From Datura wrightii (lineage: Eukaryota; Streptophyta; Magnoliopsida; Solanales; Solanaceae): DNA of 64,000 nt. The stretch lies in contig JASDFA010000006.1 in NCBI GenBank assembly GCA_035772735.1, positions 61,582,001-61,646,000 on the forward strand, read 5' to 3'. The notes beneath the pieces are model-generated. The model ran no database searches and had not been told where the DNA came from. It worked only from the letters and a program-made list of their open reading frames with translations. Both the position numbers and the translations under genes were made by a program. Positions 10,591 through 23,507 of this stretch are shown piece by piece; the first letter of the stretch is position 1, and every line of letters begins with the position of its first letter.

Positions 10591-11734
10591 TCACCCCAAT
10601 ATGATAGGCACCTCAAAATCCACGTCACAATCTGTCACAAAAAAGTCGGCTAGAAGTATGAACTTATCCACATGGACCAAGACATCCTCAAAAAATCCTA
10701 TGGGGTGCTTAATAGAGCGATCTACCATCGATAGCCTCATTGTTGTAGGCTTGGGACTCTCCAAACCTAACTTTTTAAAGATCATAAGAGGCATTAGGTT
10801 GATACTTGCTCTGAGATCACATAGCGCTATGTTGAATAGGCATACTTTGGTGGTGTAAGGAATGGTGAATGCCCTTGGGTCCTCTCTCTTGGGAGCAAGA
10901 TTTCTGGCCATCACAGAACTACAATGGTGTGACACCTCCACTGTGCTCGCATCCACAATCCTCTTCTTTTTCAACAGCTCCTTTATTATTTTGGCATAGC
11001 AAGGAATCTGGAGCAATGCATCCACAAGCGATATATTTATGGATAATGTACTTAACATGTCAATGAATTTTCAAAATTGGTTGTCATCCTTCTTTCTAGC
11101 AATCCACTAAGGGTACGGGGGTGGAAGTCTAGGCTCTTGGCTTGTTGTATTGAGAGGCACCTCACCCTCTTTCTCAACAACAACATTCTCATGAGGAACA
11201 TCTATTCCTTCCTCCTCTCATTCTTCCTCATTGTCAACACAAATTGGTGCTCTTGGAACTATATCACTCACTTCATCACTTACCGTTTAACCAACAACTT
11301 TCATAGCATTAACACCCATATCATCTACAACTTTTCCACTCCTCGTGATAATAGACATGCAATAATTATCCTTCTTCTTATTGGGTATAGTATCACTCGG
11401 AAAGGTTCCTTCCATCCAGGGGTTCATTTGGGTTGAGAGATGGGTCATTTGAGCCTTTAAATGCTTGAGGAGGCCAAATGGGAGCTCATAGTTCTGTCAA
11501 GGTTAGACACCTCCCATTAAATTGATTCACTTATCCCTAGTTGCATTTGGGCCACATCTACTTTGGGAGGAGGTATGCATGGATTTGAGCTTTTATGTTG
11601 CCCTCACGATTTTGTTCCCGATTCTCCCATCTATCATTTCTATCATTTCAACCTTGATTTTCACGACTTCTCCAACCTTGATTCTCATCACGAGGGCGCC
11701 AAGGGCCTTGATTGGCACCTTGGTATCCTTGATG
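10591..11734 (-). pseudogene. E gag C-terminal part and aspartic protease, broken
   Basis: 11058-10591 reads as an Athila-type retropepsin: a segment SLVDALLQIPCYAKIIKELL (junction between gag and protease), then the active-site region CDLRASINLMP, where the Gly of the usual DLGAS is Arg, and an end PIILG. 11734-11100 holds the preceding gag tail with repeated NQGPW / NQGW motifs and many stops. The gag reading joins that at 21339 once F is removed. The Arg at the active site and the stops mean it is dead. Confidence 0.7.
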
Positions 11735-11739
11735 CGAAT

Positions 11740-13996
11740 TGTCACGACCCGAACATAGGCCTAGATAGAGACATGAGACAAAGAACCCCGAGAGGCTCCA
11801 AGTTGACCCATGGCATAAACATAACATCTAAGCTCAACATTTTAAATGTGAAATTCTAACATATAACATAGCGGAAGTATGAAAATTTGAAAACATCGAA
11901 TAACTGAATACATAGCACAAGTCTGAAAATAAAAATACATACTATGTCTGGTAAGTCTCTACAACTGACGAGTTGATGGAACAAGACCCCAACTAACTCA
12001 CTAAATTCTGAAATTGAAAATAATGAATACAACTGATAAGAAGGGCCCTCAAAATATGAGGACTCACCAACTCTGACTGGGAGATGCTAACACATAAGAT
12101 CTGGCTAGCGGCGGGACTGAGCCTGAATGTCTGAGCCTGTATCATGAAACAATACAATATAGAGTCTGCGGTTAGTACGTGGAATGTACCGAGTATACAA
12201 GTTAACTAGAATTGCTAAACAAGTAAAATAAGAGATCATGCATATGATAAAACTTTTCAAAATAAGAGTATGAGAGTAGGGCTTGCATGTTATTATTTGA
12301 AAACATGACTTAAACATAACTAAATATCATAACTGAATCGAATGACTCAAAGCTGAAAACTGATAATCATAAGTAAAACTGAACTTTGGGTCAAACCTAC
12401 TGAAAACATAATATCATGACTGATGAACATGCATAACTAAAATCATGAGGAATAATGGGAGACTCTTCATAAAATCGACATTACCACGATAGAGCTTATG
12501 TGGTCTCGACTATTACATTCAAATGGGTAGAGCCGTCCAAAGCCTTGCTAAGACTGATACTACCATGATATTGATATCAAGCTAAAGGCCCCTTGGGTGT
12601 AGGCGAAACACACAAGGGAGGTCCCAAATAATCTGAACATGCCTACGTTGGCAAGTAGTTCTAAAGGATAGGGTTAACTGACCCTTAGCCTACTCAGTGC
12701 TATACACTACTTCCAAAAACATGCATATGCTCTCCTTTATTTTTCAATGAAGTTGACCATCATCTAGTGACAAAGCTTAATCATAACATACATGCATAGT
12801 CTGAAATCATAACATGAGGAGACTTTGGCTCAAACCATACCGCAAGCTGAAAAGAGTGGGAGTCTAGACTCCAAAATCATGTGGTAAGTTAATAACATGA
12901 AATTAGATAAATCATGAAACATACTTGATCATACGGGCTTGCCCAATACTTAAACATGCTTAACATAAACTTGGTTATTCAAAGACATCGATATAGTCAT
13001 GGGCAATTCAAAATCATACTTTTATCATGAACATCTTATCATAACTATAAGCGTAGATCATAATCTCATATTTTCATGAACTCCCATAGATGGGCATCTT
13101 ATTTGTAAAACATTGAAATCATAATTTTTAATTGAAAACATTATAAAACACGCCTATAAATCATAATTCAACATTAGAAACATGCATAGAGAATACCCAT
13201 TAAAGATAATTAGAGAATTCACTAGTTGGGTTAAAACCCCATAGATTCATCAACTTAGAAATCACATTAAATTGAAAAGAGATTGGGCATGGGAGGGGAT
13301 GGATACACCCAGTAACAATCATACATACCTGTGAGAATCTAATTTCACAACCCTCTTGAGAGTACAAAGGGATTTGGGGAAGAACTTGATGAATCTAATC
13401 TTGATCACCCTTAGAAACTACTAGGCTTGCATGCATGGAGAGGAATAGGCTTAGAATGAGTTAACCCCTCTTAAACCACACCTATATGAGCTTAACACGA
13501 CGTAGTTTAGGTATTAGGAACTTAGGAATTACGAAAAAACCCTTAATAAATTCACAAAAAAATACACACTGCCAGTCCCAAAGAGGGACTGGACGACTCG
13601 TGGCCTGAGGTGACGAGTCGTGGTCTACCTTTTGTGGCCAGTGCTGAAATTCATACCTCTGAGCGTCGCCACGAGGGAAACCATGACCGGTGGTGTTCCT
13701 AATGACCAGTGGTGACCGAGTAATTATAAGCACTGCCCAAAATATACACGTTCATGCCAACCACTAATCACGAGTGACTTAATGAGTGGTGGTCCTGACC
13801 ACGATTCATGACCTCTCCCGTGGGCAACTCCTTGACCAAAAAATCCAACCAACACACCCTTCACTCCGAAGTCACCTAATGACTCGTGGTGCACCTCATG
13901 GGTCACTGGATGACTCATCCTATGAGCTGGTGCAAAAAGTTCTATTTTCTCTATTTCAACCCTCGGGTCTAATCTTAGGGCTTTCGGGGCATTACA
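11740..13996 (-). repeat. F 3' LTR
   Basis: Plus-strand ends TGTCACGACC ... GGGGCATTACA. The U3 part (13590-13930) is packed with variants of CACGACTCGTGG in both orientations. The minus-strand purine tract AAGGAGAAGATAT (about 14009-13997) abuts the LTR and is the likely polypurine tract. Confidence 0.88.
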
Positions 13997-14241
13997 ATAT
14001 CTTCTCCTTGGGAAGATTCATCCTCGAATGTGGGTAATCATACTAAAAATCTTAGAAATGCAACTGCCATACAAAATACTGAACATCTAAAGCTGAAAAC
14101 TGGCAGAGTGACTGACTCTGGACTAAAATACATGACTGAATTGAATTCATGAATCATACATAGATATGTTGACATGAAAGAAACTAGGGCACATGAACTG
14201 AACATGAAACTGAATAGAGTAATAAGGAAGAAACTGATACA

Positions 14242-14430
14242 TCAAGATGAAACTGATCCAGGAGGGAAAAGATGCGAGTATCTGGCCATCATTGTTGCTT
14301 TAGCTTCCCACGTAGCTCCCTCAACGTGTTGGTTCCTCCATAAAACCTTTACTGAAGCTGCTTATTTGTTTCTTAGCTTTCGGACCTGACGATCAAGTAT
14401 TCCCATCGGAAACTCCTCACAGCTAAGACT
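14242..14430 (-). pseudogene. F chromodomain at integrase C-terminus
   Basis: Minus-strand reading ILDRQVRKLRNK, a stop, AASVKVLWRNQ, then EGATWEA and the end ARYSHLF is the usual chromodomain that ends Tekay/Del integrases. Chromodomains bind modified histone tails and guide insertion to heterochromatin. One in-frame stop; downstream stops too. Confidence 0.8.
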
Positions 14431-15494
14431 ATCCTTTATATCCACGCTATCCACTGGGATAACCTACCTTGGATCACCCAGGCACTTCTTCAAAAGCGAT
14501 ACATGGAACACTAGATGTACTGAAGTTTGGTTTGAGGGCAACTCCAACTCATGCTACCTTGCCAATATAATGAGGACTAAGTTTCCCCTTCTTTATGAAT
14601 CTTATCACTCCCTTAATGGGATATACCTTAAGAAATACCCAATCATCAATTTCAAACTCAAGTTCTCTCCTCCTCACATCCGCATAAGACTTTTGACGAC
14701 TCTAAGCTGTTTTCAACCTATCTCTCATAAGATGAACTTTCTTCATAGACTCATGGACTGAATTTGGTCCTATTAATGCAGCTTCATCGACTTCGAATCA
14801 ACCAATAGGCGATCTACATCTTCGCCCATAGAAAGCCTCAAAGAGAGCCATCTGAATGTTGGAATGATAACTGTTGTTTTATGCAAACTCAATGAGAGGT
14901 AAATAACCTTTGAAATCAATAACACATGCTCTCAACATATCCTCAAGAGTTTGGATGGTCCGCTTAGCCTGCCCATCTATTTGTGGGTGAATTATTTTAC
15001 TAAAATTGACTTGAGTACCAAGTCCCTTCTAAGATGATTTCTAAAACTAGGAGATAAACTGAGTACCTCTATCTAATATGATGGACAAGGACACTCCATG
15101 CAACCGAACTTACTCTCGGATATACATTTTAGCATAATCCTTTGTTGAATCAATAGTTTTGACTTGTAGAAAATGAGCTGCCCTTAGTCAACCTGTCTAC
15201 AACCACCCAAATAGAGTCATATAGTCGACGAGTGCGAGGCAACCCTGTAATGAAGTCCATATTAATTTCCTCCCACTTCCAAGTAGAGATACTGATTTCT
15301 TGAAGCACACCTCTAGGTCTTTGATGCTCGACCTTCACCATTTTACAGTTCAGACACTTAGCCACAAACTTTGCTATGTCCTTTTTCATGCCATTCCACC
15401 AATAAACTTCTCGTAGGTCAAGGTACCTCTTGGTGGTACCTAGATATATAAAATATTTGGAACCATGAGCCTCGTGCAATATTCGATCTCTCAA
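14431..15494 (-). pseudogene. F integrase, degenerate
   Basis: 15494-15150 holds the zinc-binding start (HEAHGSKYFIYLGTTK, then CLNC) and the start of the catalytic core (NMDFITGLPRTRR, VVVDRLTKGSSF). The second zinc His is Tyr here. From 15150 to 14431 the core and C-terminal part (VIRFIKKGKLSP) are recognisable only across several frames and many stops. Confidence 0.78.
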
Positions 15495-15839
15495 ATCATC
15501 AACACCTGAAACACATAGACAACCTTGATACCGAATAACACCATCTCGCCCTTAGAGAAGACCTCGACATTCTGATTTTAAATTGCTTCCTTCAACTTTA
15601 CCAAAATAGAATCCTTTTATTGTCTAGATTTGACCTTGTTCAGGAAGATTTTGATCCGTTCTGAACAATGACCCCACTATTCGTCGAGTCAACGAGAAGA
15701 ACTCCAAGTCGTGCAAGCTGATGCACATCCTTCACTAACTCTTTCCTTTCGTCATCTACATGGGACACGCTCTCCATGAAAGCCTGTTAAGAGTGTTTGC
15801 CACCACATTAGCCTTATTCGGAGAAAAAAGGACACTCAT
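15495..15839 (-). pseudogene. F RNase H to integrase linker, degenerate
   Basis: Continuation of the pol frame between the RNase H and integrase domains; stops in every frame. No separate gene. Confidence 0.5.
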
Positions 15840-16154
15840 ATCATAGTCTTTCAAAAGCTCCAACTACCTCCTCTAATGTAGATTTAAATCCTTTTGGGTA
15901 AAAATGTACTATAGGGTTTTGTTGTCCATAAACACATCCACATGGACTCCGTACATATAGTGTCTCCAAATCTTCAAGGAGAATACTATCGCCGCCAACT
16001 CGAGGTAATGAGTCAGGTAGTTCTTCTCATGGACCTTCAACTGCCTAGAAGAATAGGCTATAGCCTTATCGTGCTGCATTAGTACACAACCAAGGCTGAT
16101 CCTTGAGACATCGCAATATATCACAAACCCCTCGGTACCCTCAGGTAGGGTCAA
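15840..16154 (-). pseudogene. F RNase H
   Basis: Minus-strand reading FVIYCDVSRISLGCVLMQ, then AYSSRQLKVHEKNY, ELAAIVFSLKIWRHYMYG and a terminal DNKTL: the Ty3/gypsy RNase H, with the first catalytic Asp (YCDVS), Glu (HYLEL) and third Asp (MDNKTL) still present in this stretch. In the living enzyme it removes the RNA template after first-strand synthesis. The flanking domains are broken. Confidence 0.82.
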
Positions 16155-16157
16155 CGT

Positions 16158-17235
16158 CTATGTTGAGGTGAGTTGAGTCTTCAACTCTTGGAAGCTTTTC
16201 TCACATGCCTCTGACCGTTGAAACATCACCTTCTTTCGAGTCAGCTTAGTCAACGGTGCGGAAATAGATGAAAACCCTTCAACAAACCTTCGGTAGTAAC
16301 CAGCTAAACCCAAGAAACTTATGATATTCGATGGACTAACTGGTCGTGGCCAGTTCTTCATCGCTTCTATCTTTTGGGAGTCCATCTGGACACGCTCACT
16401 TGACACCACATGGCCTAAAAATGCTACCGAGTCTAGCCAAAACTCAAACCTGCAGAACTTAGCATACAACTAGAGATCCTTAAGAGTCTATAGCACAACC
16501 CTTGAAAGAGCGGCATGATCCTCCTCACTCCGAGAGTATATGAGAATATCATCTATGAACAAAATCATGAACATATCTAAATATGGCTTGAAAACCCTAT
16601 TCATCAAATCCATAAAAGCTGCAGGAGAATTTGTTAGTCCAAAAGACGTTACTATAAACACATAGTGACCAACCGAGTCCTGAAGGCTATCTTTGGAATG
16701 TCACTCTCCCGAACCCTGAGCTGATGGTATCTGAATCTGAGGTCTATCTTTAAGAAACACTTGGCACCCTGGAGTTGGTCAAAAAAATCATTAATCCTAG
16801 GGAGGGGATACCTGTTCTTGATTGTAACCTTATTCAATTGTCAATAATCAATGTACATCCGAAGAGAACCATCGTTCTTTCGGATAAAGAGAACTGGGCA
16901 CCCCACGGGGATTTGCTAGGTCTAATGGAATCTTTTTCTAAAAGGTCCTTCAACTGCTCCTTCAACTCCTTTAACTCAGCTGGGGCCATTCTGTAAGGAG
17001 GAATAGATATAGGCTACGTATTGGAAAGAAGGCTAATGCCAAAATCGATCTCCCGCTCAGGAGGAACTCCTGATAAATCATCTAGAAAAACTTTTGGATA
17101 TTCACACACTAAAGGAACTGACTGGATAGTCGGGTTTTTGGACGTAGCATCCTTAACCCTAACTAGGTGGCACACACAACCTTTAGAGATCATCTTTCTG
17201 GCCTTAAGGTAGGAAATGAAGCGACCTATAGGCAT
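16158..17235 (-). pseudogene. F reverse transcriptase, broken
   Basis: Pieces in order: 17235-17014 the PR-RT linker (RFISYLKARKMISKGC, EREIDFGISLLSNT), 16996-16652 fingers (NRYPLPRINDFFDQLQGA, FLKIDLR), about 16600-16530 the catalytic motif FIDDILIYSR (intact FIDD), and 16469-16158 the thumb and connection (KFCRFEFWLDSVAFLGHVVS, AGYYRRFVEGFSSI). Stops separate the pieces. Typical chromovirus type. It copied the element RNA into DNA when alive. Confidence 0.85.
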
Positions 17236-17277
17236 AGTTGAACTGCCCTTCCACTCTAAGACTGGCTCACCCAGAAA

Positions 17278-17565
17278 TCAAAACTCTACTGCACGGGTTC
17301 TAGAATTTACTGAGGCATCACATGCATGTATCAAATCCATGCCAAAAATAACATCAAAGTATGTCATGGATAGCTCTACGAAATCTACTGAGGTGACTTT
17401 CTGAAGGACTGTGACAAGGCAATTTCTATATATCCGTCGAGCAATAATTGAATCACCGACTGGAGTAGAGATTGAGAAGGGTTTTGATAGGATTTTGAGA
17501 CTGACTACAAAATTACTAGAAACATAGGGCGTCATAAAAGATAAGGTAGCTGTTTGATCTAACAA
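17278..17565 (-). pseudogene. F aspartic protease
   Basis: Retropepsin-like segment (residues 1-20 LDQTATLSFMTPYV, then IFGMDLIHACDASVNSRTR). The expected active-site DSGAT reads DQTAT, so the enzyme would not work even without the stops nearby. Confidence 0.75.
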
Positions 17566-17639
17566 TGCATATACATCAAGGTGGAATACTCATAACATAC
17601 CAGTGACTACATCTGGGGGGACCTCCTGCTCTTAACGAG

Positions 17640-18830
17640 ATGTTAGGGCATAGAATCTGTTCTGGATGCACCCTACTGAGCTGAGCGTGCTGGTGGGGCT
17701 ACTGAGCTAATGGCTGGGCCTCAGCCCCTATCATTGCTCTATCTGGCTTCTATACAATCTCTGAGCATATTTCCAGGCTTCCCACACCCGAAACAAGCAC
17801 TTGTACCTATTAAGTACTGATCCGTGTGTCTCTGGCCATACCTGCCACACTCTAGAATGGTGGACTCTGTGAATTTACTCCCATGACCTCGAGAGCCTAA
17901 TGATCAACCCCTCAAGTCATGCCTAGATCTGGATGGCATTCTCATAGCTAACAGCGTTGGGATGAAGATCTTTGGTGGAACTGCTGACCGTGCCCACAAC
18001 TAGGTCTCTTCCAGGAGAATCCAAAGCTATTGGTCTTGGACCTCTTGGCCTCTCTCTCCCACTCACTTACCTGCACCACCTCTATCTGTTGGGCGTATAA
18101 AATTATCCAGGGGAAGTCTATGTCTTGATGAAGCATCGCAGTTTGGAAATCATTGATGAAATAGTCTGCTATCTCATTAAGGAATGGACTTACTCGGGCT
18201 CTCTGATCAATCACCATCTCAGGTCCATACTTGGACAAGCGAGTGAACTCTAAAGCATACTCCTGGACTATCATATTACCTTGGTTCAGGTTCACAAAAT
18301 TAAGCTATTTTAATCTCCCTCATCTCACGATGGAAGAACCGATCTAGAAAATGTTGTATGGAACTCAACCCAACCAATGGGGGCCTGCTCCAAATGTCCT
18401 TCTATCCTTCCATTGCTTGAATCAGATGTGTGCATCCCCTTTCAACTAATACGACGCTAGATCTGCACACTCCTCCCAGTCATCCCTATGATCTGGGTGA
18501 TCTTCAGAACTTTATCAATAAACTCATGTTGATCCTCATCTACCTTGGATCTAAGGAACTTGGAAGGGTCCATCCTCATAAAATCTCCGACTCTTACCCC
18601 TACCGCATTCCTATTCTAAGGGACATGCGCTACCACTTATTGGTTGACCTGTGCGGTCAAAGCCTGAGCTAACATCTGAATGGTAGCCCTAAACTCTACA
18701 TAGGCAACTTGGTTGGGTACATGATCCTCGAAGGCTGCTGGGGCCTACTGGTGCCTATCCCTATTGCTATTTTCATGGCCATTTCCATTTCCGTTTCTTC
18801 TTCCGTTAACTATGCAAGGAGAGAGGATTC
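17640..18830 (-). pseudogene. F gag
   Basis: Starts near 18830 with GRRNGNGNGHENSN, contains VAYVEFRATIQMLAQAL and FMRMDPSKFLRSK (capsid start), and 18295-17948 NLNQGNMIVQEYALEFTRLSKYGPEMV, the usual capsid end followed by a zinc-knuckle area around 17800. Many stops. Confidence 0.75.
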
Positions 18831-19017
18831 TATGAATGCGTATAGCATGAGTTAGGAAGATAGAGAGACATTTCATCGCACGATATAGATCACTAAAGAA
18901 AGGAACATTTCCTAAACGTTTCGTAGCCTCTTCGTAGTAAGTGTGGTGAGCTTCACACCCATTAAAAAGACTATACATAACGTGGATTTCGATACCCTAG
19001 GACACTTCAAAACCTAA

Positions 19018-19030
19018 TTCTCTGATACCA
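19018..19030 (-). promoter_or_regulatory. F primer-binding site, initiator tRNA-Met
   Basis: Minus strand TGGTATCAGAGAA, matching the common TGGTATCAGAGC site with one change; four bases from the LTR. Confidence 0.8.
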
Positions 19031-19034
19031 AGTT

Positions 19035-21333
19035 TTTCATGATCCGAACGTAGGCCTGGATTGAGACACGGGACAAAGAACCCCGAGAGGCTCCAAGTCG
19101 ATGCATGGCATGAACATAACTTCAAAGCTCAACATTTTAAATGCGTAATTCTAACATATAACATAGTGGAAGTCTAAAAAACTGAAAACATCAAATAACT
19201 GAATATATAGCACAAGTTTGAAGCTGAATACATACAATGTCTGATAAGCCTCTATAACTGACGAGTTGATAGGAAAAGAGCCCAACTAACTCCTTAAAGT
19301 CTAAAATTGAAAATGCTGAATACAACTGATAAGAAGGGCCCTCAAAAGATGAGGACTCACTAACTCTAATTGGAGATGCTAACACTGAAGATCTGGCTAG
19401 CAATAGGATTGAGCCTGAATGTCTGAGCTTGTATCATGAAATGATACAACATAGAGTATTTGATCAATGCGTGGAAGGTACCGAGTATGTAAGGTAACTA
19501 AAATGACTAAATAAGTAAAATCAGAGATCATGCATATCATAGAACATTTCATCATAAGAGTCTGAGAGTAGGACTTGCATGTTATTATCTGAAAACATGA
19601 CATAAATATAATTGAATATCATAATTGAATTGAAGGACCCACAAACATGACTTAAATATAATAAATATAATAACTGAATCGAATGACCTAAAGCTGAAAA
19701 CTAATAATCATGAGTAAAACTGAGCGTTGGGTCAAACCTGATGAAAAAATAATATCATGACTAATAAACATGCCTAACTGAAAATATGAGGAACAATGGG
19801 AGATGTGTCATATAACCGACATTACCATGATAGAGCTTCCATGTTCCCGAGTATTACACTTAAGTGGCTAGAGCTGTCCAAAGCCTTGCCAGGGCTATGG
19901 ACACTACCATGATAATGATGTCAAGATCAAGGCCTCTTGGGGGCAGGGGAAACTCACAAGGGAGGTCCCAAATAATCTAAACATACCTACGTTGATAGGT
20001 AGTTCTAAGGCATAGGTTGACTGACCCTTAGCCTACTCAGTGCTAGACACTACACCTAAAAACAAGCATTGATCTCCATCATTATTCAATGAAGCTGACC
20101 ATCATCTAGTGAAAAAAGCTTAATCATAAAATACAAGCATAGTCTGAAATCATAACATGAGGAGCCTTGGACTCAAACCATACCACAAGCTGAAAAGAGT
20201 GGAAGCCTAGACTCCAAAACCATGTGGTAAGCTAATAACATGAAATTTAGATAAATCATGAAACATTCTTGATCATATGAGTTTGCCCAATACTTAAACA
20301 TGCTTGACATAAACTTGGTTATTCGAAAATATGGCTATAGTCACGGGTAATTCGAAATAATGCTTTCATCATGAACATCTCATCATAACTAGAAGCATAG
20401 ATTGTAATCTCATCTTTTCATTAACGCTTATTGATGGATATCTTATTTGTAAAGCTTTGAAATCATAACTTGTAATTGAAAACATTATAAAACATGCCCA
20501 TAAATCATAATTCAACAATATAAACATGCATAGAGAATACCCATGATAGATACTTAGAATTCACAAGTTTTGTTAAAACCCCATAGATTCATCAAATTAG
20601 AAATCATATGAAATTGAAGAGGGATTGGGCAAGGAAGTGGATGGATACACCCATTCAAAACCCTACATACCTGAGACAATCTGATTCAACAACCCTCTTG
20701 AGAGCCCAAAGGGATTTGGGGAAGAACATGATGAATCTATGCTTGATCACCCTTAGAAACTACTAGGCTTGCATGGAGAGGAATAGCTTAGAATGAGTTA
20801 ACCCCTCTTAGAACACACCTATCTGAGCTTAAAACGGCATAGTTTAGGTCTTAGGAACATAGATATTATGAAAAAGCCCTTATTAAATTCGCAGAAAAAT
20901 ACACACTGCCAGTCCCAACGAAGGACTAGACGACTTGTGGCTTGAGGCGACGAGTCATGGTCTACCTTCCATGGCCAGTACTGGAATTCATACCTCTTAG
21001 GCTCACCATGAGGGACACCACGACTCATGGTGTTCTTAACAACTCATGGTGACCTAGTCATGATGAGCACTACCCAAAATCTCTACCTTCACGCCAACCA
21101 TTAATCACGAGTGACTTAACGACTTATGGTCCTTACAACGATTCGTGACCTCTCCAGTGAGAAACTCCTTGAACAAAAAATCCAACCAACTGACCCTTTA
21201 CTCCACGAATCACCTAACGACTCATGGTGCACCTCACGGGTCACTGGACCACTCGTCCTATGACCTGTGCAGAAAATCCTATTTTCTCCGTCTCAACCCT
21301 CGGGTCTGATCTTAGGGCTTTCAGAGTATTACA
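19035..21333 (-). repeat. F 5' LTR
   Basis: Starts TTTCATGATCC (decayed TGTCACGACC) and ends GAGTATTACA on the plus strand. Collinear with 11740-13996 throughout, with a 50-base local duplication near 19618-19680 and many substitutions. Confidence 0.88.
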
Positions 21334-21338
21334 AGAAC

Positions 21339-22172
21339 CCCCCATTTGACCTTCCATGTAATGACATTCCTCCTCATATATAAGAGGTTAACCATCTCCC
21401 TCATATTAATAATTCCCTTGAGTCACTACAACATTTGCACTTTTGGCTCAAGCCCCCATAACATGCGTTTTCATTTCTACGGTTACAAGGTTGGATATGG
21501 CACCACTTGTGGACACCTCAGTGTCTTTAGCGTGCCAAGCTCTAATTTTTTTTGTTCATTGATTAAGAAGAGCTTTGGGCAATTTGAATGTTTGGTCCAT
21601 AAGGGACCCACCAACAAGGTTGTTTGCCACTGACTTGTTGATCGAGTCAAGGGAACGATAAAAGCTTTGTAGTAGGACTTCATCCGGCAAACTGTGGTTG
21701 GGGAATATTGCAACCTTCTTTTTGAAGTGGAGCTAAAGCTCATGTAAGGGCTCTCCTAGAAGTTGTGTAATATTGTAATATCATCCCTCAATTGAAGCAT
21801 CCTTGAGGGAGGAAAGAATCCATCAAGAAAGGTCTCTGTCAGCTCCTTCCATGAAGTGATTGATCTCATGGGCAATTCTTCTAATCAAACAGTGGTTTCC
21901 CCAAAGAATGAGAATGGGAAAAGCCTCAGCCAAATTGATTCTTGAATAATGTTGGTAATATTAAAGCGTTGGCAGAATTCAAGAAAATTGTGGAGGCGTC
22001 TATTGGCATCTTCACTTGGTTGCCCTCCGAATAGTCCCTTCATTTGTAGCAAGTGTAGCATGGTGCTCGTCACATGGAAGACGACATTCCCTACTGTAGG
22101 TGGTAGGCGAATAGCACCAGCTATGTCGGGCAACTTTAGCTCATAATCATCTTGGTCCATGTGGCCATCCAC
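21339..22172 (-). pseudogene. E gag N-terminal part
   Basis: 22172-21885 reads the Athila gag start (MDGHMDQDDYELKLP, then FHVTSTMLHLLQMKGLFGG, ANRRLHNFLEFCQRFNI, IWLRLFPFSFFGE), which is the plant retrotransposon gag (PF03732-like) capsid. 21743-21483 continues in another frame, and 21400-21339 reads EEECHYMEGQMGGS before F interrupts. Several stops and frameshifts. The capsid would have formed the particle that packages RNA. Confidence 0.78.
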
Positions 22173-22302
22173 AGAACCTACTTAAGAGCTTGGCTCGTAA
22201 AGTTCAACATAAGCAAGAAGCAAAAATAACAAGTAATGTAAATTCACACAAGATTCTAAACTAGTTTAAATAAACAAACGACTCTATGCTATCAATGCCT
22301 AT
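22173..22302 (-). other. E 5' leader between primer site and gag
   Basis: Short AT-rich leader; nothing else seen. Confidence 0.4.
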
Positions 22303-22320
22303 TTCCTGGCGACAACGCCA
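22303..22320 (-). promoter_or_regulatory. E primer-binding site, decayed tRNA-Asp
   Basis: Thirteen of 18 positions match the tRNA-Asp site seen in A, B and J; all five differences are transitions, as expected of an old methylated copy. Confidence 0.65.
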
Positions 22321-22325
22321 AAATT

Positions 22326-23507
22326 TATAATATCCAAATTCATTCCTCAAAGTGAGAGAGTGTACAAGGACGTATGCAATATAATTTAGCCAACTATGAG
22401 TCGGGGTCGAATCCATAGAAAATGGGGAGTGATTGTCATTAAATTTGTAAATCAATGGGAACTAATTAGCATTATTTCATAATAACTTATAAAGTAAATT
22501 TTTGGGGAAAAAAAGATCACTATATGATTCTAAAAGCAATAATAGAACAGGGCAATATGAATTAAAGCCACAATGAGAGAAAGTACTAGAGATATGCTAT
22601 TGATGGGACATCGAGAGGATTGGAGTTATTTGATAAATCTAAAGAGCCAGCTACAAGCATGAATAGCCATGGAAAAGGTTGTACCTCATGTTTTCCAACC
22701 ACTTGGGTACATTTTATTTGAGTTCTCTCGAACACCAAGGTCACATGACAGTTTACCCATATTAACATAGAGAAGAGTTAAGCTATTTCTAGCCTTAACT
22801 CTTGAATGAGTTATGAAAATGGGTCTTGGCTATCTCTAGCCCTACCCCACACCTTCAAAACTCAATTCCCTACTAATTCTTTCTTACCCAAATCCTAATT
22901 CTCTTTCTCAGGCAAAAGCAAGATAAGTAAACACAATTTATGTTTGCAACCATAAATATTTCAATCGAAACTTAGAGAAATCATTAGATTCATGAAAAAT
23001 AAGTGATTCTAAGACTAAAAAAACAACACCCAATCCATTATAAACCCCAATCAAGCACACATTATAGCAATAAAATTAGCTACTCATGAATGGGGATAAG
23101 AGGATTATACCAACAAAAGATTCATTAACATTCATCATTGGGTAGAAAATTTAAACTTCAAAGTATGATTCAATGGTGGGTTATTTCCCTAACAACTTGA
23201 AGAAAAAGAAGAAAAGCTCACAGTTCTCTCTATATTTCTCCCTCTACAAAAATTCCTATTCAAAAAAGTTTCACTTCCTAATATCTACGGTGTGTACAAA
23301 TTAGGGAAAGTCTGCAAATTTTTCTTGTGCATGGATTCGAATTTTTTCCCTGAGAAGCATCCAAAATATCCTTGTGCCAGAGCTAGAGAATTTTACACTT
23401 TTCATCACAGAGCTCACTTGCATGGCACCTGTGTTTCACAAGTGCCCTCTATGAGACACAAGTATCTCGCATCTCTAGGTTAGAGAAAGTTGGATGTGTA
23501 CTGCGGT
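22326..23507 (-). repeat. E 5' LTR, inner part (split by D)
   Basis: Starts TATAATATCC, a decayed form of the TGATAACGTCC end of D. Followed by the gtcggggtcgaatcc block shared with D's LTR (22392 onward). The LTR continues at 43712 beyond D. Words such as CACCTGTGTTTCACAAGTG near 23420 belong to its U3 keyword set. Confidence 0.75.

Larger units (their letters stand above)
11740..21333 (-). mobile_element. Element F: chromovirus (Tekay/Del-like), 9.6 kb, degenerate
   Basis: LTRs of 2257 and 2299 bp, primer site for initiator tRNA-Met, order gag-PR-RT-RH-IN-chromodomain on the minus strand. The target duplication is decayed (CGAAT at 11735-11739 against AGAAC at 21334-21338, three of five positions equal). 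The placement is supported because E's gag frame joins GGS to HQGYQG when one copy is removed. All genes carry many stops, and the LTRs differ visibly with indels, so it is older than A or B. Confidence 0.88.
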
